64,000 nucleotides of DNA, taken from positions 1-64,000 of the forward strand of contig CAIVDS010000034.1 in the NCBI GenBank assembly GCA_903904685.1. Reading direction: 5' to 3'. The DNA comes from an uncultured Verrucomicrobiota bacterium. GTDB taxonomy: Bacteria; Verrucomicrobiota; Verrucomicrobiia; Opitutales; Opitutaceae. Numbering within the stretch: the stretch's first letter is position 1; every line of letters begins with the position of its first letter. The notes beneath the pieces are model-generated. The model searched no databases and had not been told where the DNA came from. It worked only from the letters and a program-made list of their open reading frames with translations. Position numbers and translations under genes: made by a program. Below, in pieces: positions 10,115 through 20,226 of the stretch.

Positions 10115-12007
10115 TTAAGTAGGCAAGAGGAGCGTTCGCCTCAACCACGCTTTCCCTCGCGCCGTACTTTGCGCATAAACGCTTCCGACATCGAAAGCAC
10201 ACCACAAGACATTCTTCGCTTTAACCATTGCTGTTGGTTTCCCTGGCAGTGCAAATCGCGCCAACACTTTGCCAGACGTCTTTTTCCCACTCATATCGAT
10301 CTGTCGATAACCCGGAATCGGCGCCAGCTTGATCCCGGCAACGGAAGCGCAAATCTTCACGTCATGCCAATACCCTGGGATCACGCTTGCTCGGGCGGCC
10401 AGTTGGCCACCCGGACATTGTTGGCGGAGCAGGCCGTGCTCGTCGAGCAGCGCCGTATGCGGCCCTACAATGACGGGCATCCTATTGGCGGCCCTGATAG
10501 CCCCGGCGATGATGGCATCATCCGCTACATGGGTCTGAGGCAACACGAAGAGTTCTGTCTCTTTCGGCAAACCCGCCTTAAAGCCCTCATCATCGACGAA
10601 GTCGACACGATAGCCTGCCTCGTCCAGCAGACGGTGCCAGCCTTGGTAGGAAGCATCCAGCAACGGCAAAGAATCCTGCCAGTAGCCCAGAAAACGGATC
10701 GAGTCGCGAGAGTAGTGAATAACCGCCAATGGACGGCCTAGCCGTCGGGACTGACGCGCGAGAAGGTCGGGTTTGCGGTCGGCCAAGTTACGAACCATCC
10801 GGGTGCGATCCGATTCCCCGCCATCCGGAGCCGTCAAGCCGTTCATCCCCATCTCCTGTCCGCCGGGGGTTGGACGGAAAAGAAAGAAATAGACAGCCTT
10901 CGCGCCGTGTTCGACGTAGGTCCGAACGGAGTCCCGAAGATAATCAGTTTTCCAACATTCGGGCGAAAAACTCTGCGGCCAAGTGCGCTGATGCGGGCCG
11001 GCTTGAGTTTCGGCGATAATGAACTTCGCCTTCCCGGAGGCGCTCCGCATCAGGTCGCAGCTATACCCCAAAGAACGCAGATCTGCGGATCGATCGCCGC
11101 TGGCTGCGTAAAGATCGGTCCCCACCCAATCCAGTTGTCTCGCCTGTTCAAAAACATCCTGCCCTACGAAAAAGCTCATTCTGCATCCGACTTCGGGGAT
11201 GTTCGTGCCAACCTTGGCAGAAGGGTCTTCTTCTTGAATCAGGCCCACCTGCCACCGGATCATTTCCGCGAGATTGAGATCGCGGAAGCGGGCGAAATCC
11301 AGCCAGTAATTCGGATTGCAGCGCTGTGGCACATACACGCCAATCTCGTCCCATTGTCCATAACGCTGGCTCCAGAAATTCGTATACCAAGCCCGGTTCA
11401 AGGCATCCAACGTATCGTCATATTTGACGCGCAGCCATGCCCGAAAATCGGCGATGGCATACGGGTTAAAGTCGTAAATCGTCACCTGTTCGGCGTAGTT
11501 GGGCTCATTGTCGATCTGCCACGCCTGAACGGAAGGATGGCCTCTAAAGTGGCGGGCCAATTGGCGGATTGTATTTTCAGCGATGGCCCGCGAGGGCCGG
11601 TGATTCCAGCACCAGAAGTGTCGGTGCGATGTGCAGGGATGGCCGTCGGCGTCCACCAAACGGCAATCGGGATGTTGCTTCAGCAACCACGGCGGCAAGG
11701 TGGCTGTCGGCGTGCATAGGATCAGGCGAATGTCTCGTTGCTGGCACAACTTCACGAATCGGTCGTATGCAGACCACTGAAACTTGCCTTGGCTGGGCTC
11801 CAGCCACGACCAACTGAACTCCCCGAAGCGGACGACGTCTATGCCGCAGGCTTTCATGCGATCAAGATCTCTTGACCAGTCGGGTTCCGGCCAATGATCA
11901 GGATAATAAGCAGTGCCGAATTCCATGGCCTGCGATGTTGGCGTGGACCGCAACTCCGAAGCTTGATGCTTGTTTTTCATTTGAGGTGATGCAGTTCCCT
12001 CTTTCAT
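10115..12007 (-). CDS. GH42-like beta-galactosidase
   Basis: 630 aa; 'FGTAYYPDHWPEPDWSRDLDRMKACGIDVVRFGEFSWSWLEPSQGKFQW', 'VQAWQIDNEPNYAEQ'; ATG at the MEFGTAYY position is an alternative start. Confidence 0.9.
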   Translation of the reverse strand: MKEGTASPQMKNKHQASELRSTPTSQAMEFGTAYYPDHWPEPDWSRDLDRMKACGIDVVRFGEFSWSWLEPSQGKFQWSAYDRFVKLCQQRDIRLILCTPTATLPPWLLKQHPDCRLVDADGHPCTSHRHFWCWNHRPSRAIAENTIRQLARHFRGHPSVQAWQIDNEPNYAEQVTIYDFNPYAIADFRAWLRVKYDDTLDALNRAWYTNFWSQRYGQWDEIGVYVPQRCNPNYWLDFARFRDLNLAEMIRWQVGLIQEEDPSAKVGTNIPEVGCRMSFFVGQDVFEQARQLDWVGTDLYAASGDRSADLRSLGYSCDLMRSASGKAKFIIAETQAGPHQRTWPQSFSPECWKTDYLRDSVRTYVEHGAKAVYFFLFRPTPGGQEMGMNGLTAPDGGESDRTRMVRNLADRKPDLLARQSRRLGRPLAVIHYSRDSIRFLGYWQDSLPLLDASYQGWHRLLDEAGYRVDFVDDEGFKAGLPKETELFVLPQTHVADDAIIAGAIRAANRMPVIVGPHTALLDEHGLLRQQCPGGQLAARASVIPGYWHDVKICASVAGIKLAPIPGYRQIDMSGKKTSGKVLARFALPGKPTAMVKAKNVLWCAFDVGSVYAQSTARGKAWLRRTLLLPT

Positions 12008-12038
12008 TCAAAATGAATCGATGGCTCCAAGCCATGTT

Positions 12039-14570
12039 TTATTGCCCGGCAGGTTTTGCCTTCGTCAGATATTGATCGAAAAAGGCCTGCACCATCGCGA
12101 TGATTTCAGGTTTTTCACACCAACCGCCGTGACCGCCTTTCGGATAGAAATACAATTGCGCCTTAGCTCCTGCTTTTATCAGGGCATCGTAAAGCATCTG
12201 GCTCTCTTCCGGAGGCACGGTGGTATCCATGGCACCATGAACGATCAAAAAGGGTGGAGCATTCTGTGAAACGTAGGTGGTAGGGCTTGCAGCCCGCGCC
12301 TTGTCCGGGAAATCCAGAGGGGCGCCACCCAGTAATCTGCCCTCGAGCTGAATCAGCGTTTTCCATTTTTCCTGATCCGGCCTTTGGGAAGCTTCCAGGA
12401 GATCCGTAGGGCCGCAGAAATCGCAAACCGCCTGTACCCGGCTGGAAACATCCAGATTCTCGCCGACATCGAATTCCTTCACGTCGCCGGTCGTGCCGAG
12501 CAAGGCAACGAGATGACCGCCAGCGGATGGACCCCAAATACCGATATGGTCGGAATCAATGTTGTAGCGAGCTGCATTGGCCCGGAGCCAGCGGATGGCA
12601 GCCTTGCAATCCTCGATTTGTGCGGGGAAGGTGGCGGGGATTACCCGGTAATCGACATTGGCAAAAGCATAGTTGCCCGTCAAAAATCGCCAAGGCAGCA
12701 ATCCGGGGGTGAACCATACAGATCTCGCAGCGCCCCAACCTCCGCCGTGAATCCCGACAATCAAAGGGAAAGGGCCCGTGCCAGTTGAGGGCAAATAAAG
12801 ATCAAGGCAAAGCCGATGACCGCCCGGCTGGGCATAGACCAAGTTGCGCTCCATTTTGTATTGCTGCCCGGTTGGCTCCGTTGGCGTATCCACTGAGGCG
12901 GCTTTCGCCGCCGAGGGAAGTGCTGGCGTCGAAACCGCAATATCCTGCGCATTATCTGTCCGGAACGGGGCGGCTGGAAGCCCCTCTTTGTTGTAGAGAT
13001 TGCATTCGGGCGAAGGTTGCCACGCATAGCGCACGGCGGTGGGGTTGCTCACCTTGCCGCTCGATACGACTACGGTATTGCCGTCGATCTTCGCCTCGGA
13101 CGGGAACCAATTTTTTTTGCCGTCCGCGATGGCAAATCCGAGCAGCGATGTGGTGGGAATCGGCGTTGAGCCGGGCGGCACCCAAGGTGACGAGCCGATG
13201 GTCAGTCCGCTACCTGTTTGGGTAAAACCGATCCGGATGCTGTTTCCCTCTATCTTCATCGCATCGTAGATCGGACCGGTCCAGACCAGATCCTTCTCAC
13301 CATAGGCCCAGTGACGGGCAACGAGCGCGAGCCGTTTGCCCACATCGAGCTTGTCCACGGGATGAAGATTGTTCGGGTCGCCTACGTCGATGACGGTAGC
13401 CATGGCCGTGTTCGGCAGCGCCAGCGCCCGGGCCTGCGCCTCGCGCAACTGCGGCCAGTTTTGCCCCCCTAGATACCTTGGCAACTGGACAATGAGGAAA
13501 GGGAAATCTCCCTGTCCCCAATGATCGCGCCACCCGGTGATCAGCGCCGTAAGCACCTCGTGATATTTGGCCCAGGACGCGAAGTTGGCTTCGCCCTGGT
13601 ACCAGATCACGCCACGGATCGCATAGGGCACCACCGGCGCGACTGAGCCGTTGTAGAGAACTGACGGGGTGGCATCGCCGCCCCACGGCACGATAGGCGG
13701 TACCGGCGCAGGCCTGGAAGGCTGCGGCTTCGGGGGTGGAGTCGTACCTGCCGCCCTGGCTTTGTCGGCCTCGGCTTGCCATGCAGCAACGAGGAGATTG
13801 TAAGCTGTGCCGACCTCGCTGGTCCACTGGTTGTGGTCTTTGTGCCAGGTGTCCATCTTTGCCGGATAGCCCGCGTTCATCTGGAGAAACGCGGCCTTCA
13901 CCTTGTCGTAACTATCGGCGTAATTTTTCAGCGACAGATTCTTCCTGATGGCGTCGATCGGCGTCCATGCCTCCGCAAGCGTTCCACCTGCGAAGCCTTG
14001 CACGATCGCCACGGGCCGATCCAATTTCGTTCTCAATGCATTGCCGAAATAATAAGCCACGGCCGAATATCGGCCCGCGGTGGCCGGCGTTGCGAGACTC
14101 CATGATCCCACAGAAAGCTGATTGGAAGGCTCCAACCCGCGTGCTCCGCTCACTTGAAAGAAACGTAGTTGCGGATCGTTGGCCTCCGGAATTTCGGCCG
14201 CATTTTTCACCTGCTTTAGCGAAAGACCCATATTCGACTGGCCCGAGGCGAACCACACTTCGCCCACTAGTACATCCTTGAATGTCAGCGTGTTTTTCCC
14301 AGCGACGGACATGATGAGCGGCATCGATGTGCCAGCCAGTGGTGCAAGGGTCACATGCCATTTTCCATCCGTGCCCGACGTGGTCGTCGCAGAGTTCGGT
14401 CCGACGCTTACAGTCACTTTTTCGTCTACATCGGCTATCCCCCAGACCGGCAGCGGTGCGTCTTGCTGCAAAATCATGTGATCGCCGAAGATGCTGGGCA
14501 TCTTCACGTCGGCACGGGCGGCGGCGGGAAAAAGAAGGCAGGAGAGAAGGAGTGCGATGGGTCTTTTCAT
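12039..14570 (-). CDS. Sialate O-acetylesterase (SASA) fused to C-terminal alpha/beta-hydrolase esterase
   Basis: 843 aa; 'EVWFASGQSNMGLSL' and 'IRGVIWYQGEANFA' (SASA/SGNH); C-term 'PLIVGIHGGGWG', 'IGIWGPSAGGHLVALLG', 'FLIVHGAMDTTVPPEES' (esterase). Confidence 0.88.
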   Translation of the reverse strand: MKRPIALLLSCLLFPAAARADVKMPSIFGDHMILQQDAPLPVWGIADVDEKVTVSVGPNSATTTSGTDGKWHVTLAPLAGTSMPLIMSVAGKNTLTFKDVLVGEVWFASGQSNMGLSLKQVKNAAEIPEANDPQLRFFQVSGARGLEPSNQLSVGSWSLATPATAGRYSAVAYYFGNALRTKLDRPVAIVQGFAGGTLAEAWTPIDAIRKNLSLKNYADSYDKVKAAFLQMNAGYPAKMDTWHKDHNQWTSEVGTAYNLLVAAWQAEADKARAAGTTPPPKPQPSRPAPVPPIVPWGGDATPSVLYNGSVAPVVPYAIRGVIWYQGEANFASWAKYHEVLTALITGWRDHWGQGDFPFLIVQLPRYLGGQNWPQLREAQARALALPNTAMATVIDVGDPNNLHPVDKLDVGKRLALVARHWAYGEKDLVWTGPIYDAMKIEGNSIRIGFTQTGSGLTIGSSPWVPPGSTPIPTTSLLGFAIADGKKNWFPSEAKIDGNTVVVSSGKVSNPTAVRYAWQPSPECNLYNKEGLPAAPFRTDNAQDIAVSTPALPSAAKAASVDTPTEPTGQQYKMERNLVYAQPGGHRLCLDLYLPSTGTGPFPLIVGIHGGGWGAARSVWFTPGLLPWRFLTGNYAFANVDYRVIPATFPAQIEDCKAAIRWLRANAARYNIDSDHIGIWGPSAGGHLVALLGTTGDVKEFDVGENLDVSSRVQAVCDFCGPTDLLEASQRPDQEKWKTLIQLEGRLLGGAPLDFPDKARAASPTTYVSQNAPPFLIVHGAMDTTVPPEESQMLYDALIKAGAKAQLYFYPKGGHGGWCEKPEIIAMVQAFFDQYLTKAKPAGQ

Positions 14571-14640
14571 GTAGAATGGGATTTAACGGAGTTTGAATCA
14601 TGAACAGAGCTGCGCACTTTGCACTGAGGTGGAGGCGCGG

Positions 14641-14878
14641 ATGCCGAGAGACAATGCCCGAGTTGTCAGCGCAAGTGAAATTACGTGCAAACACAGCAGC
14701 CGAGGCCTTGTTGCGGCGTTTGTGCTCTAGGCCAGCGCGAACCATGCAGCCAAGAAGAGCACGGAGTATTCTATCCGATCACCGATGCCGCCTTTCGTCG
14801 CTTCCGAGATGTTCTGTCTGATCTGGCCGTAGCAGAGAGGCACCAACTGTTCGGCAAGACCGATGTCGATGAGTCATA
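14641..14878 (+). pseudogene. Decayed IS1595/IS1016-like transposase remnant (frame-disrupted)
   Basis: Two partial frames: 'VKLRANTAAEALL' then '...FYPITDAAFRRFRDVLSDLAVAERHQLFGKTDVDESY*', the latter ending at the 'VDESY' catalytic motif of that DDE family. Confidence 0.35.
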
Positions 14879-15000
14879 TTAATTACCCAAAAACTCCTGA
14901 GCAAGCGAGGTGTGAAAATCTGGTGGATTGAGAGGTGTTATGTCTTCAACCTGCTTCAGTAGAAAGTGCCAACCTTCGTTGGCGCTGATCAAAAAAATCC

Positions 15001-15936
15001 GTGCAGATAGATACAAGCCAAGAAATTTCCAGCCTGCCTATGCGGTGGGGGCACGTCTTTCGGCTAGGGACCTGTTTACATGTGACCGGTGAGGATGCCT
15101 TATCTTTTCTTCAGGGTCAATTTACACAGGAACTAAAGTCCTCTTTCAAGGCTCCGGTAGCCTATGGTTTGTGGCTGAATCAGAAAGGGAAGGTATTGGC
15201 CGACAGTTTCGTGCTAAAGGAAGCTGATGATGATATCTGGGTTATCAGTTTTTCTGCCCACGCGGAGGTGATCCGTAAGCGGTTGGAAAATTACATCATT
15301 GCCGATGATGTGGTGATCGACGACCAGACTTCCCAGTGGGGCGGACTTGTCGTTGGTGGAATTGACGCAGCCGTATGGCTGGTGGAGCAAACGGCGGGCA
15401 GGTTGCCGGAATCGGATAGGTTTATCCGCACTGCGGATGGATTTCTTTTTCGGGGGCGCCGGGGGGCAGGCGAGAGTTGGGAATGGATCCTACCAAAAGC
15501 TACGGCGTTCCCCGGTGGACTGGCGACCGTCTCGGCGGAAGTGATCGAGCGTTTGCGGATCACAGCGGGAATTCCGGCGGTGCCGATCGATATCGGTGCG
15601 GGTGATCTGCCGAACGAGGGCGGCCTCGAGGTGGATGCTATTTCTTACACGAAGGGCTGTTATCTGGGACAGGAGATGATGGCGCGATTGAAGTCGATGG
15701 GGCAACTGCGCCGTCGGTTGGTGCGGGTGAGGGCAATGGCTGCGCCGCCACCTTCGGTACCGTGTGCACTGTTGCAAGGCGAGACGCGCGTCGGCGAACT
15801 GCGTTCGGCGGTGGCGGACGGCGCGGGTGGCTTTATCGGACTTGCGCTGGTGATGGTGCTTCGGCTCGATCCCTCCGTCACGCTGGCCACCAAGCCAGGC
15901 GGCCCAGGGGTTATCCACATCATTGATACGCTATGA
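15001..15936 (+). CDS. ygfZ: Folate-binding YgfZ/GcvT-like protein
   Basis: 311 aa; GTG start; YgfZ signature 'YTKGCYLGQEMMARL'. Confidence 0.88.
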   Translation: MQIDTSQEISSLPMRWGHVFRLGTCLHVTGEDALSFLQGQFTQELKSSFKAPVAYGLWLNQKGKVLADSFVLKEADDDIWVISFSAHAEVIRKRLENYIIADDVVIDDQTSQWGGLVVGGIDAAVWLVEQTAGRLPESDRFIRTADGFLFRGRRGAGESWEWILPKATAFPGGLATVSAEVIERLRITAGIPAVPIDIGAGDLPNEGGLEVDAISYTKGCYLGQEMMARLKSMGQLRRRLVRVRAMAAPPPSVPCALLQGETRVGELRSAVADGAGGFIGLALVMVLRLDPSVTLATKPGGPGVIHIIDTL

Positions 15937-16190
15937 ACAACCGCCATACCCTCAGTGAGCGCGATCAGCTCATTCAGCTTTGCGCCCGTCTGGGTGCACC
16001 GTCCCCCGCAGCGGCCGCAACCATGGCCGACCAGTTGATCAAGCGTTGCGACCAGTTGGCCGCCCAGCGCGGCATCGCTCGCACCGCAGCCATGGACTAT
16101 CTTCTGCAACTTGTGACCAAGGGCAGTCAGGGCCAACCGCCGCCGGGCTTCGAGGGTGTGGCTGGCAGGGGTGCGCCGGAAACCCGTTGA
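15933..16190 (+). CDS. Small conserved hypothetical protein
   Basis: 85-aa ORF, ATGA overlap with ygfZ stop. Confidence 0.6.
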   Translation: MNNRHTLSERDQLIQLCARLGAPSPAAAATMADQLIKRCDQLAAQRGIARTAAMDYLLQLVTKGSQGQPPPGFEGVAGRGAPETR

Positions 16191-16229
16191 CGTCTGGGGG
16201 CCGAAGCGGGCATTCCGACTGTTTCGCCC

Positions 16230-17369
16230 ATGAAACAGAAAATCATCGATCTCTTTCAGCACGTTCACGGACGCGCGCCTGCGGTTGTCACCCGCTCCCC
16301 CGGACGCATCGAATTCATTGGCAACCACACCGACTACAACGGCGGCACCGTGCTGGGCGCGTCGATTGATCGCGACGTGTGGGTGGCGGTCGCGCCGCGC
16401 ACGGACGGGCAGCGGGTGTTCTACAGCGATTTTTCCGGCGAGAAAACCACCTTGGCGTCGGACGTAACGGCAAGGCAGGAGGGCGAAACCAGTTGGATCA
16501 ATTATCCGCTTGGCGTGCTCATGGCGCTCCCCGTTTTCAATTTAAAAGCTCCGCAGGGATTCGACTACGTGGCGACTTCAGACCTGCCCACAGGCGCGGG
16601 GTTGAGCAGCAGCGCCGCGATCGAACTGGCCTCGGGCCTGGCGTTTTGCGCGCTGACCGACCAGCACCCGGATCGCGAGACGCTCGTGAAGGTGGGCAAG
16701 CATGCGGAGAATCATTTTGTCGGCGTGCCCTGCGGCATCCTCGACCAGGGCGTTTCCGGCTTTGGGGAAAAAGACCATCTCGTCTTCATCGACTGCCGGG
16801 GACCGCATTTCGACACGGTGCCGCTTTCCGAGGCGGCGAATTTTTGGATTTTCAACACGCACACCAAGCATGCGCTCGTGGACGGACTCTATGCGGCCCG
16901 CCATCGCGAATGTATGGAGGCGGCCAAGACGCTGGGTGTTTCCCTGCTCGTCGAGGCCACGCCGGAGCAGGTCGAGGCGGCGAAGCCCATGCTCTCGTCC
17001 GATGCCTTCAAACGTGCGAAACACGTGGTTGAGGAGATCGCTCGGGTCGGTCAGGCCGTCGCGGTGTTGAAGCAGGGCGATCTCGTGGCGGTCGGTCGTT
17101 TGCTCACGGCCTCGCATCGCAGCTCGCAGCACCTTTTTGGCAACAGCACGCCCGAACTCGATTTTCTCGTGGACCGACTTTCCACCGCACCCAACGTCTA
17201 TGGAGCGCGACTGACCGGCGGCGGTTTTGGCGGCGCGGTGATGGCGCTCACTGGGCCGGCCTTTGGTATCGTCCAAGCGGAGGCTGTGGCTGCCGCCTAT
17301 GCGGAAAAATTCGGGGCGCGTCCTGACATCTTGCGCATGCGCACAGGGGATGGCGCGGCGTTGGCCTGA
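16230..17369 (+). CDS. galK: Galactokinase
   Basis: 379 aa; 'SPGRIEFIGNHTDYNGGTVL', 'LPTGAGLSSSAAIELA', 'GARLTGGGFGGAVMAL'. Confidence 0.95.
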   Translation: MKQKIIDLFQHVHGRAPAVVTRSPGRIEFIGNHTDYNGGTVLGASIDRDVWVAVAPRTDGQRVFYSDFSGEKTTLASDVTARQEGETSWINYPLGVLMALPVFNLKAPQGFDYVATSDLPTGAGLSSSAAIELASGLAFCALTDQHPDRETLVKVGKHAENHFVGVPCGILDQGVSGFGEKDHLVFIDCRGPHFDTVPLSEAANFWIFNTHTKHALVDGLYAARHRECMEAAKTLGVSLLVEATPEQVEAAKPMLSSDAFKRAKHVVEEIARVGQAVAVLKQGDLVAVGRLLTASHRSSQHLFGNSTPELDFLVDRLSTAPNVYGARLTGGGFGGAVMALTGPAFGIVQAEAVAAAYAEKFGARPDILRMRTGDGAALA

Positions 17370-17383
17370 GAATTTTTCGCTTT

Positions 17384-18295
17384 TTAAAACAACCCGTCCA
17401 AATCGGAAAAATAGGCCGCGGTCCAGCGGTGGAACCACAAAAAGTAGAGCAAGCCGCCGATGGCGAGCATGGGCCCGAAAGGAATCTGGGCACCGAAGCC
17501 CAGTTCCGTCGGCTGACCTTCGTACGTCTCGGCGCGCGGCGCGACCTGCACGCGCGAGCCGGAAAGTTTTTTACACAGCATAGCCAACCCAATCCATACC
17601 GTGCCGACGACCGCACCGCCAAAAATGGCGAACACGGCACCCTGCCAGCCGGTGAACGCGCCGATCGCACCGACGAATTTCACGTCTCCGAATCCCATCG
17701 CTTCCTTTTTGAGTAAGGCTTCTGCGATCAATGCAATCCAGAGCACGAGCCCCGATCCGATGAGAAGGCCTTGAATCGAGATCAGACCCGAGCGCAGCGC
17801 ATCGACCATGAAGCCGCCACCGGTCTGCCCGTGCAGCGCGGGGACGAATACGGAGAGCGTCACGCCGACCACGCCCAGTCCGATGGTGAAGGTGTCGGGT
17901 ATGATCATGTAGTCCAGGTCGATGAACGTCGCGCAGATCAGGCAGCTGATCAAAAGCAGTCCGCACAGCGCCTTGGCCGGGGGAAACAGCAGCCAGCAGG
18001 ATAAAAATAGCGCGGCGGTGAGCGCTTCGATGAAGGCGTAGCGGAACGAATAGGACCGGCCGCAGCAGCGGGCCTTGCCGCGCAGCAGAAACCAGCTGAG
18101 CACGGGAATGTTGTCGTGCCACTTGATCGGAGCACCACAGGCGCACTGCGAGCCGGGGGTGACGATGGATTTCTCTGCGGGGACGCGGTAGATAATGACG
18201 TTGAGAAAACTGCCGATCATCGCGCCGAGCACGGCGATGACGGTCGGGAAGAACCAGGGGAAGGCAGCGTTGAACTCGGCGTAGTCAAAGGTCAT
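17384..18295 (-). CDS. pilD: Prepilin peptidase (A24)
   Basis: 303 aa; 'GSFLNVIIYRVP', CxxG...CxxC-type zinc motif 'CACG...CC', 'DLDYMIIPD', 'MGFGDVKF'. Confidence 0.92.
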   Translation of the reverse strand: MTFDYAEFNAAFPWFFPTVIAVLGAMIGSFLNVIIYRVPAEKSIVTPGSQCACGAPIKWHDNIPVLSWFLLRGKARCCGRSYSFRYAFIEALTAALFLSCWLLFPPAKALCGLLLISCLICATFIDLDYMIIPDTFTIGLGVVGVTLSVFVPALHGQTGGGFMVDALRSGLISIQGLLIGSGLVLWIALIAEALLKKEAMGFGDVKFVGAIGAFTGWQGAVFAIFGGAVVGTVWIGLAMLCKKLSGSRVQVAPRAETYEGQPTELGFGAQIPFGPMLAIGGLLYFLWFHRWTAAYFSDLDGLF

Positions 18296-19215
18296 GCGGA
18301 GGATCTGATGGCTGAATGAACCGCAGTGCGCATAACGTCAACGGGGACGGAAGCCCCGCTCCAGATTTCGAGAGAGCGCACGCCTTGGTGGACGAGCATG
18401 GAGAGACCGTTCGCGGCGGGGATACCGAGTGCGCGGGCCTGAGCGAGAAGACGAGTCTCAGGTGGGTTGTAAATCATGTCGTAGATGCCTTTGGGGCGGG
18501 GAAGCAAAGCGAGGTCAATCGGAAACGGATCATCCGATTTCAAGCCTGCGCTGGTTGCATTGATGACGAGAGCGTTGGAGGGAAGGTTGGCGGGCGGGCG
18601 GGCGGGATCGAAACCATGAAGGGGAATTTCTTTGGCCAAAGGCTTCATCTGAATGATCAACGCATCGAGGTTTGAGGTTGTGCGATTGGCAATCCACAGG
18701 CTTGCGCAAGGTTTGCTCAAGCATTCGACAGCGGCCCCGCGAGCGGCTCCGCCCGCGCCGAGAAGAATAATGTGGGAATTCTGCAGATCGCGTCGGAGCG
18801 GTGTTTCACCTACGCCAGTGGTGAGTCCGTAGCCATCAGTGTTGTGGCCATTCCAGCCGGATTTGGTCCAGTCGAGGGTGTTGACGGCCCCGATGAGGTT
18901 TGCGGCGGGAGACACGGCGACTTCGGGCAGTCCGAAGGCGATGATTTTGTGCGGGACGGTGAGGTTGAGTCCTTTGAAGCCGCGGGCGTGGAATTCTTTC
19001 AGAGCCGCAGGCAAGTCTTCGGGGGTTATGTCGAAGCGGAAGTATTTCCACGTTTTAAACTTCGAATTGCGTTCCGCCATCCGCGCCAGCGCGGCGTTGT
19101 GCATCGGCGGGCTGATCGAGTGCTTGATCGGGTGGCCAAGCACGGCGAGCGCGGTGCCGGGGAAGGACCAGGTGTCGAGGTCGTCGAGCGTGTAGATCGG
19201 TTCTGAAGACGTCAT
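18292..19215 (-). CDS. aroE: Shikimate dehydrogenase
   Basis: 'VLGHPIKHSISPPMHNAAL', 'GLNLTVPHK', 'GAGGAARG', 'VINATSAGL'; ATG at 19215 preferred over the track start at 19233. Confidence 0.93.
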   Translation of the reverse strand: MTSSEPIYTLDDLDTWSFPGTALAVLGHPIKHSISPPMHNAALARMAERNSKFKTWKYFRFDITPEDLPAALKEFHARGFKGLNLTVPHKIIAFGLPEVAVSPAANLIGAVNTLDWTKSGWNGHNTDGYGLTTGVGETPLRRDLQNSHIILLGAGGAARGAAVECLSKPCASLWIANRTTSNLDALIIQMKPLAKEIPLHGFDPARPPANLPSNALVINATSAGLKSDDPFPIDLALLPRPKGIYDMIYNPPETRLLAQARALGIPAANGLSMLVHQGVRSLEIWSGASVPVDVMRTAVHSAIRSSA

Positions 19216-19235
19216 CTTTGCGTTCTGCCCCAAGA

Positions 19236-19265
19236 GAGAACGAGAACGGGAACGAGAACGAGAAC
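19236..19265. repeat. Hexanucleotide microsatellite (GAGAAC)5 with one GGGAAC unit
   Basis: Read directly: gagaac gagaac gggaac gagaac gagaac between aroE and the SirB1-family gene. Confidence 0.9.
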
Positions 19266-19278
19266 GATTATGCGGACG

Positions 19279-20148
19279 TCACGGTTGCACGTGGCGCTCG
19301 TGGGTTTCCTCAAACTCTTCGACGAAGCCGGCGAAGAGCCTCGAGCGGGCGTCGTCGCCCGCGAGGTTGTAGTGATGCGCGAGGTTGCGGCAGGTGCGGC
19401 ACAGAACCTCGCGCACGGGGGTGGGGGCGAGGTCCGTGATTTTGGGAGAGACTTTGTTGGCCTTCAGGAAGGCGAAGACCTCCTCGGGCGAGCGAAATGA
19501 GCCTTGTTCAATCGGGTCGATGAAGAACGGAACGACCTCCCAATAGCAGCCGACCACGAAGTGTCCGGGTAGGCCAACGGGTTCCAAATCCATGCCGAGA
19601 CGTTGGGCGACGAGAAGATAGATGGTGCTGAGCGAAAGCGGCGTTCCCTTACGACGCTTGAGCACTTGATCGAGGAAACTATTGAGCGGGTCGGTGTAAT
19701 GCTCGATGTTGCCGCGAAAGCCGTTTTCGTGAAACAGGACGCGGTTAATGATCCGGCATTTCTCGCGGATCGACAGCGGCTCGGCGGACAGTTCTCGGCA
19801 GCGCGCGGCGAAGGCGTCCAGTTGTTCGCAGCACGAGCCCGCATCGAGTTCGGGAAACACCGTGCGGCTAAGGAGAAGCGCGCCGGTTTCCAACTCGTAG
19901 TTTAGCGAGCGGATAAAGCCGGTGAATTCGGCGACCGGGTCGGTGAATTTTAATTCTTCCAGATAGCCGCGCGCATGGCCGGCGAGGAGTCGGTCGCCGC
20001 TTTTGACGAGGCCGTCGAGGAAGCTGCGCGCCGCCGGCCCCTGAGCCGTGAAGTGTGCGAGTAAAACCTTACGGACGGCTGGGCTGGGATCGTCGAGCAA
20101 CCCGAGAAGAGCTTCGCGTGATTCGAGGTCGGGTTGATCGTGTTTCAC
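19279..20148 (-). CDS. SirB1/transglutaminase-like family protein
   Basis: 289 aa; 'FLDQVLKRRKGTPLSLSTIYLLVAQRLGMDLEPVGLPGHFVV'. Confidence 0.88.
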   Translation of the reverse strand: MKHDQPDLESREALLGLLDDPSPAVRKVLLAHFTAQGPAARSFLDGLVKSGDRLLAGHARGYLEELKFTDPVAEFTGFIRSLNYELETGALLLSRTVFPELDAGSCCEQLDAFAARCRELSAEPLSIREKCRIINRVLFHENGFRGNIEHYTDPLNSFLDQVLKRRKGTPLSLSTIYLLVAQRLGMDLEPVGLPGHFVVGCYWEVVPFFIDPIEQGSFRSPEEVFAFLKANKVSPKITDLAPTPVREVLCRTCRNLAHHYNLAGDDARSRLFAGFVEEFEETHERHVQP

Positions 20149-20226
20149 GAATGATATCGAGAACGCTTTTGCAAGTGAGGCAAACGGGAAAGGCGTGTGG
20201 CGAAACGCACGCGCGGCGCTTACAGT

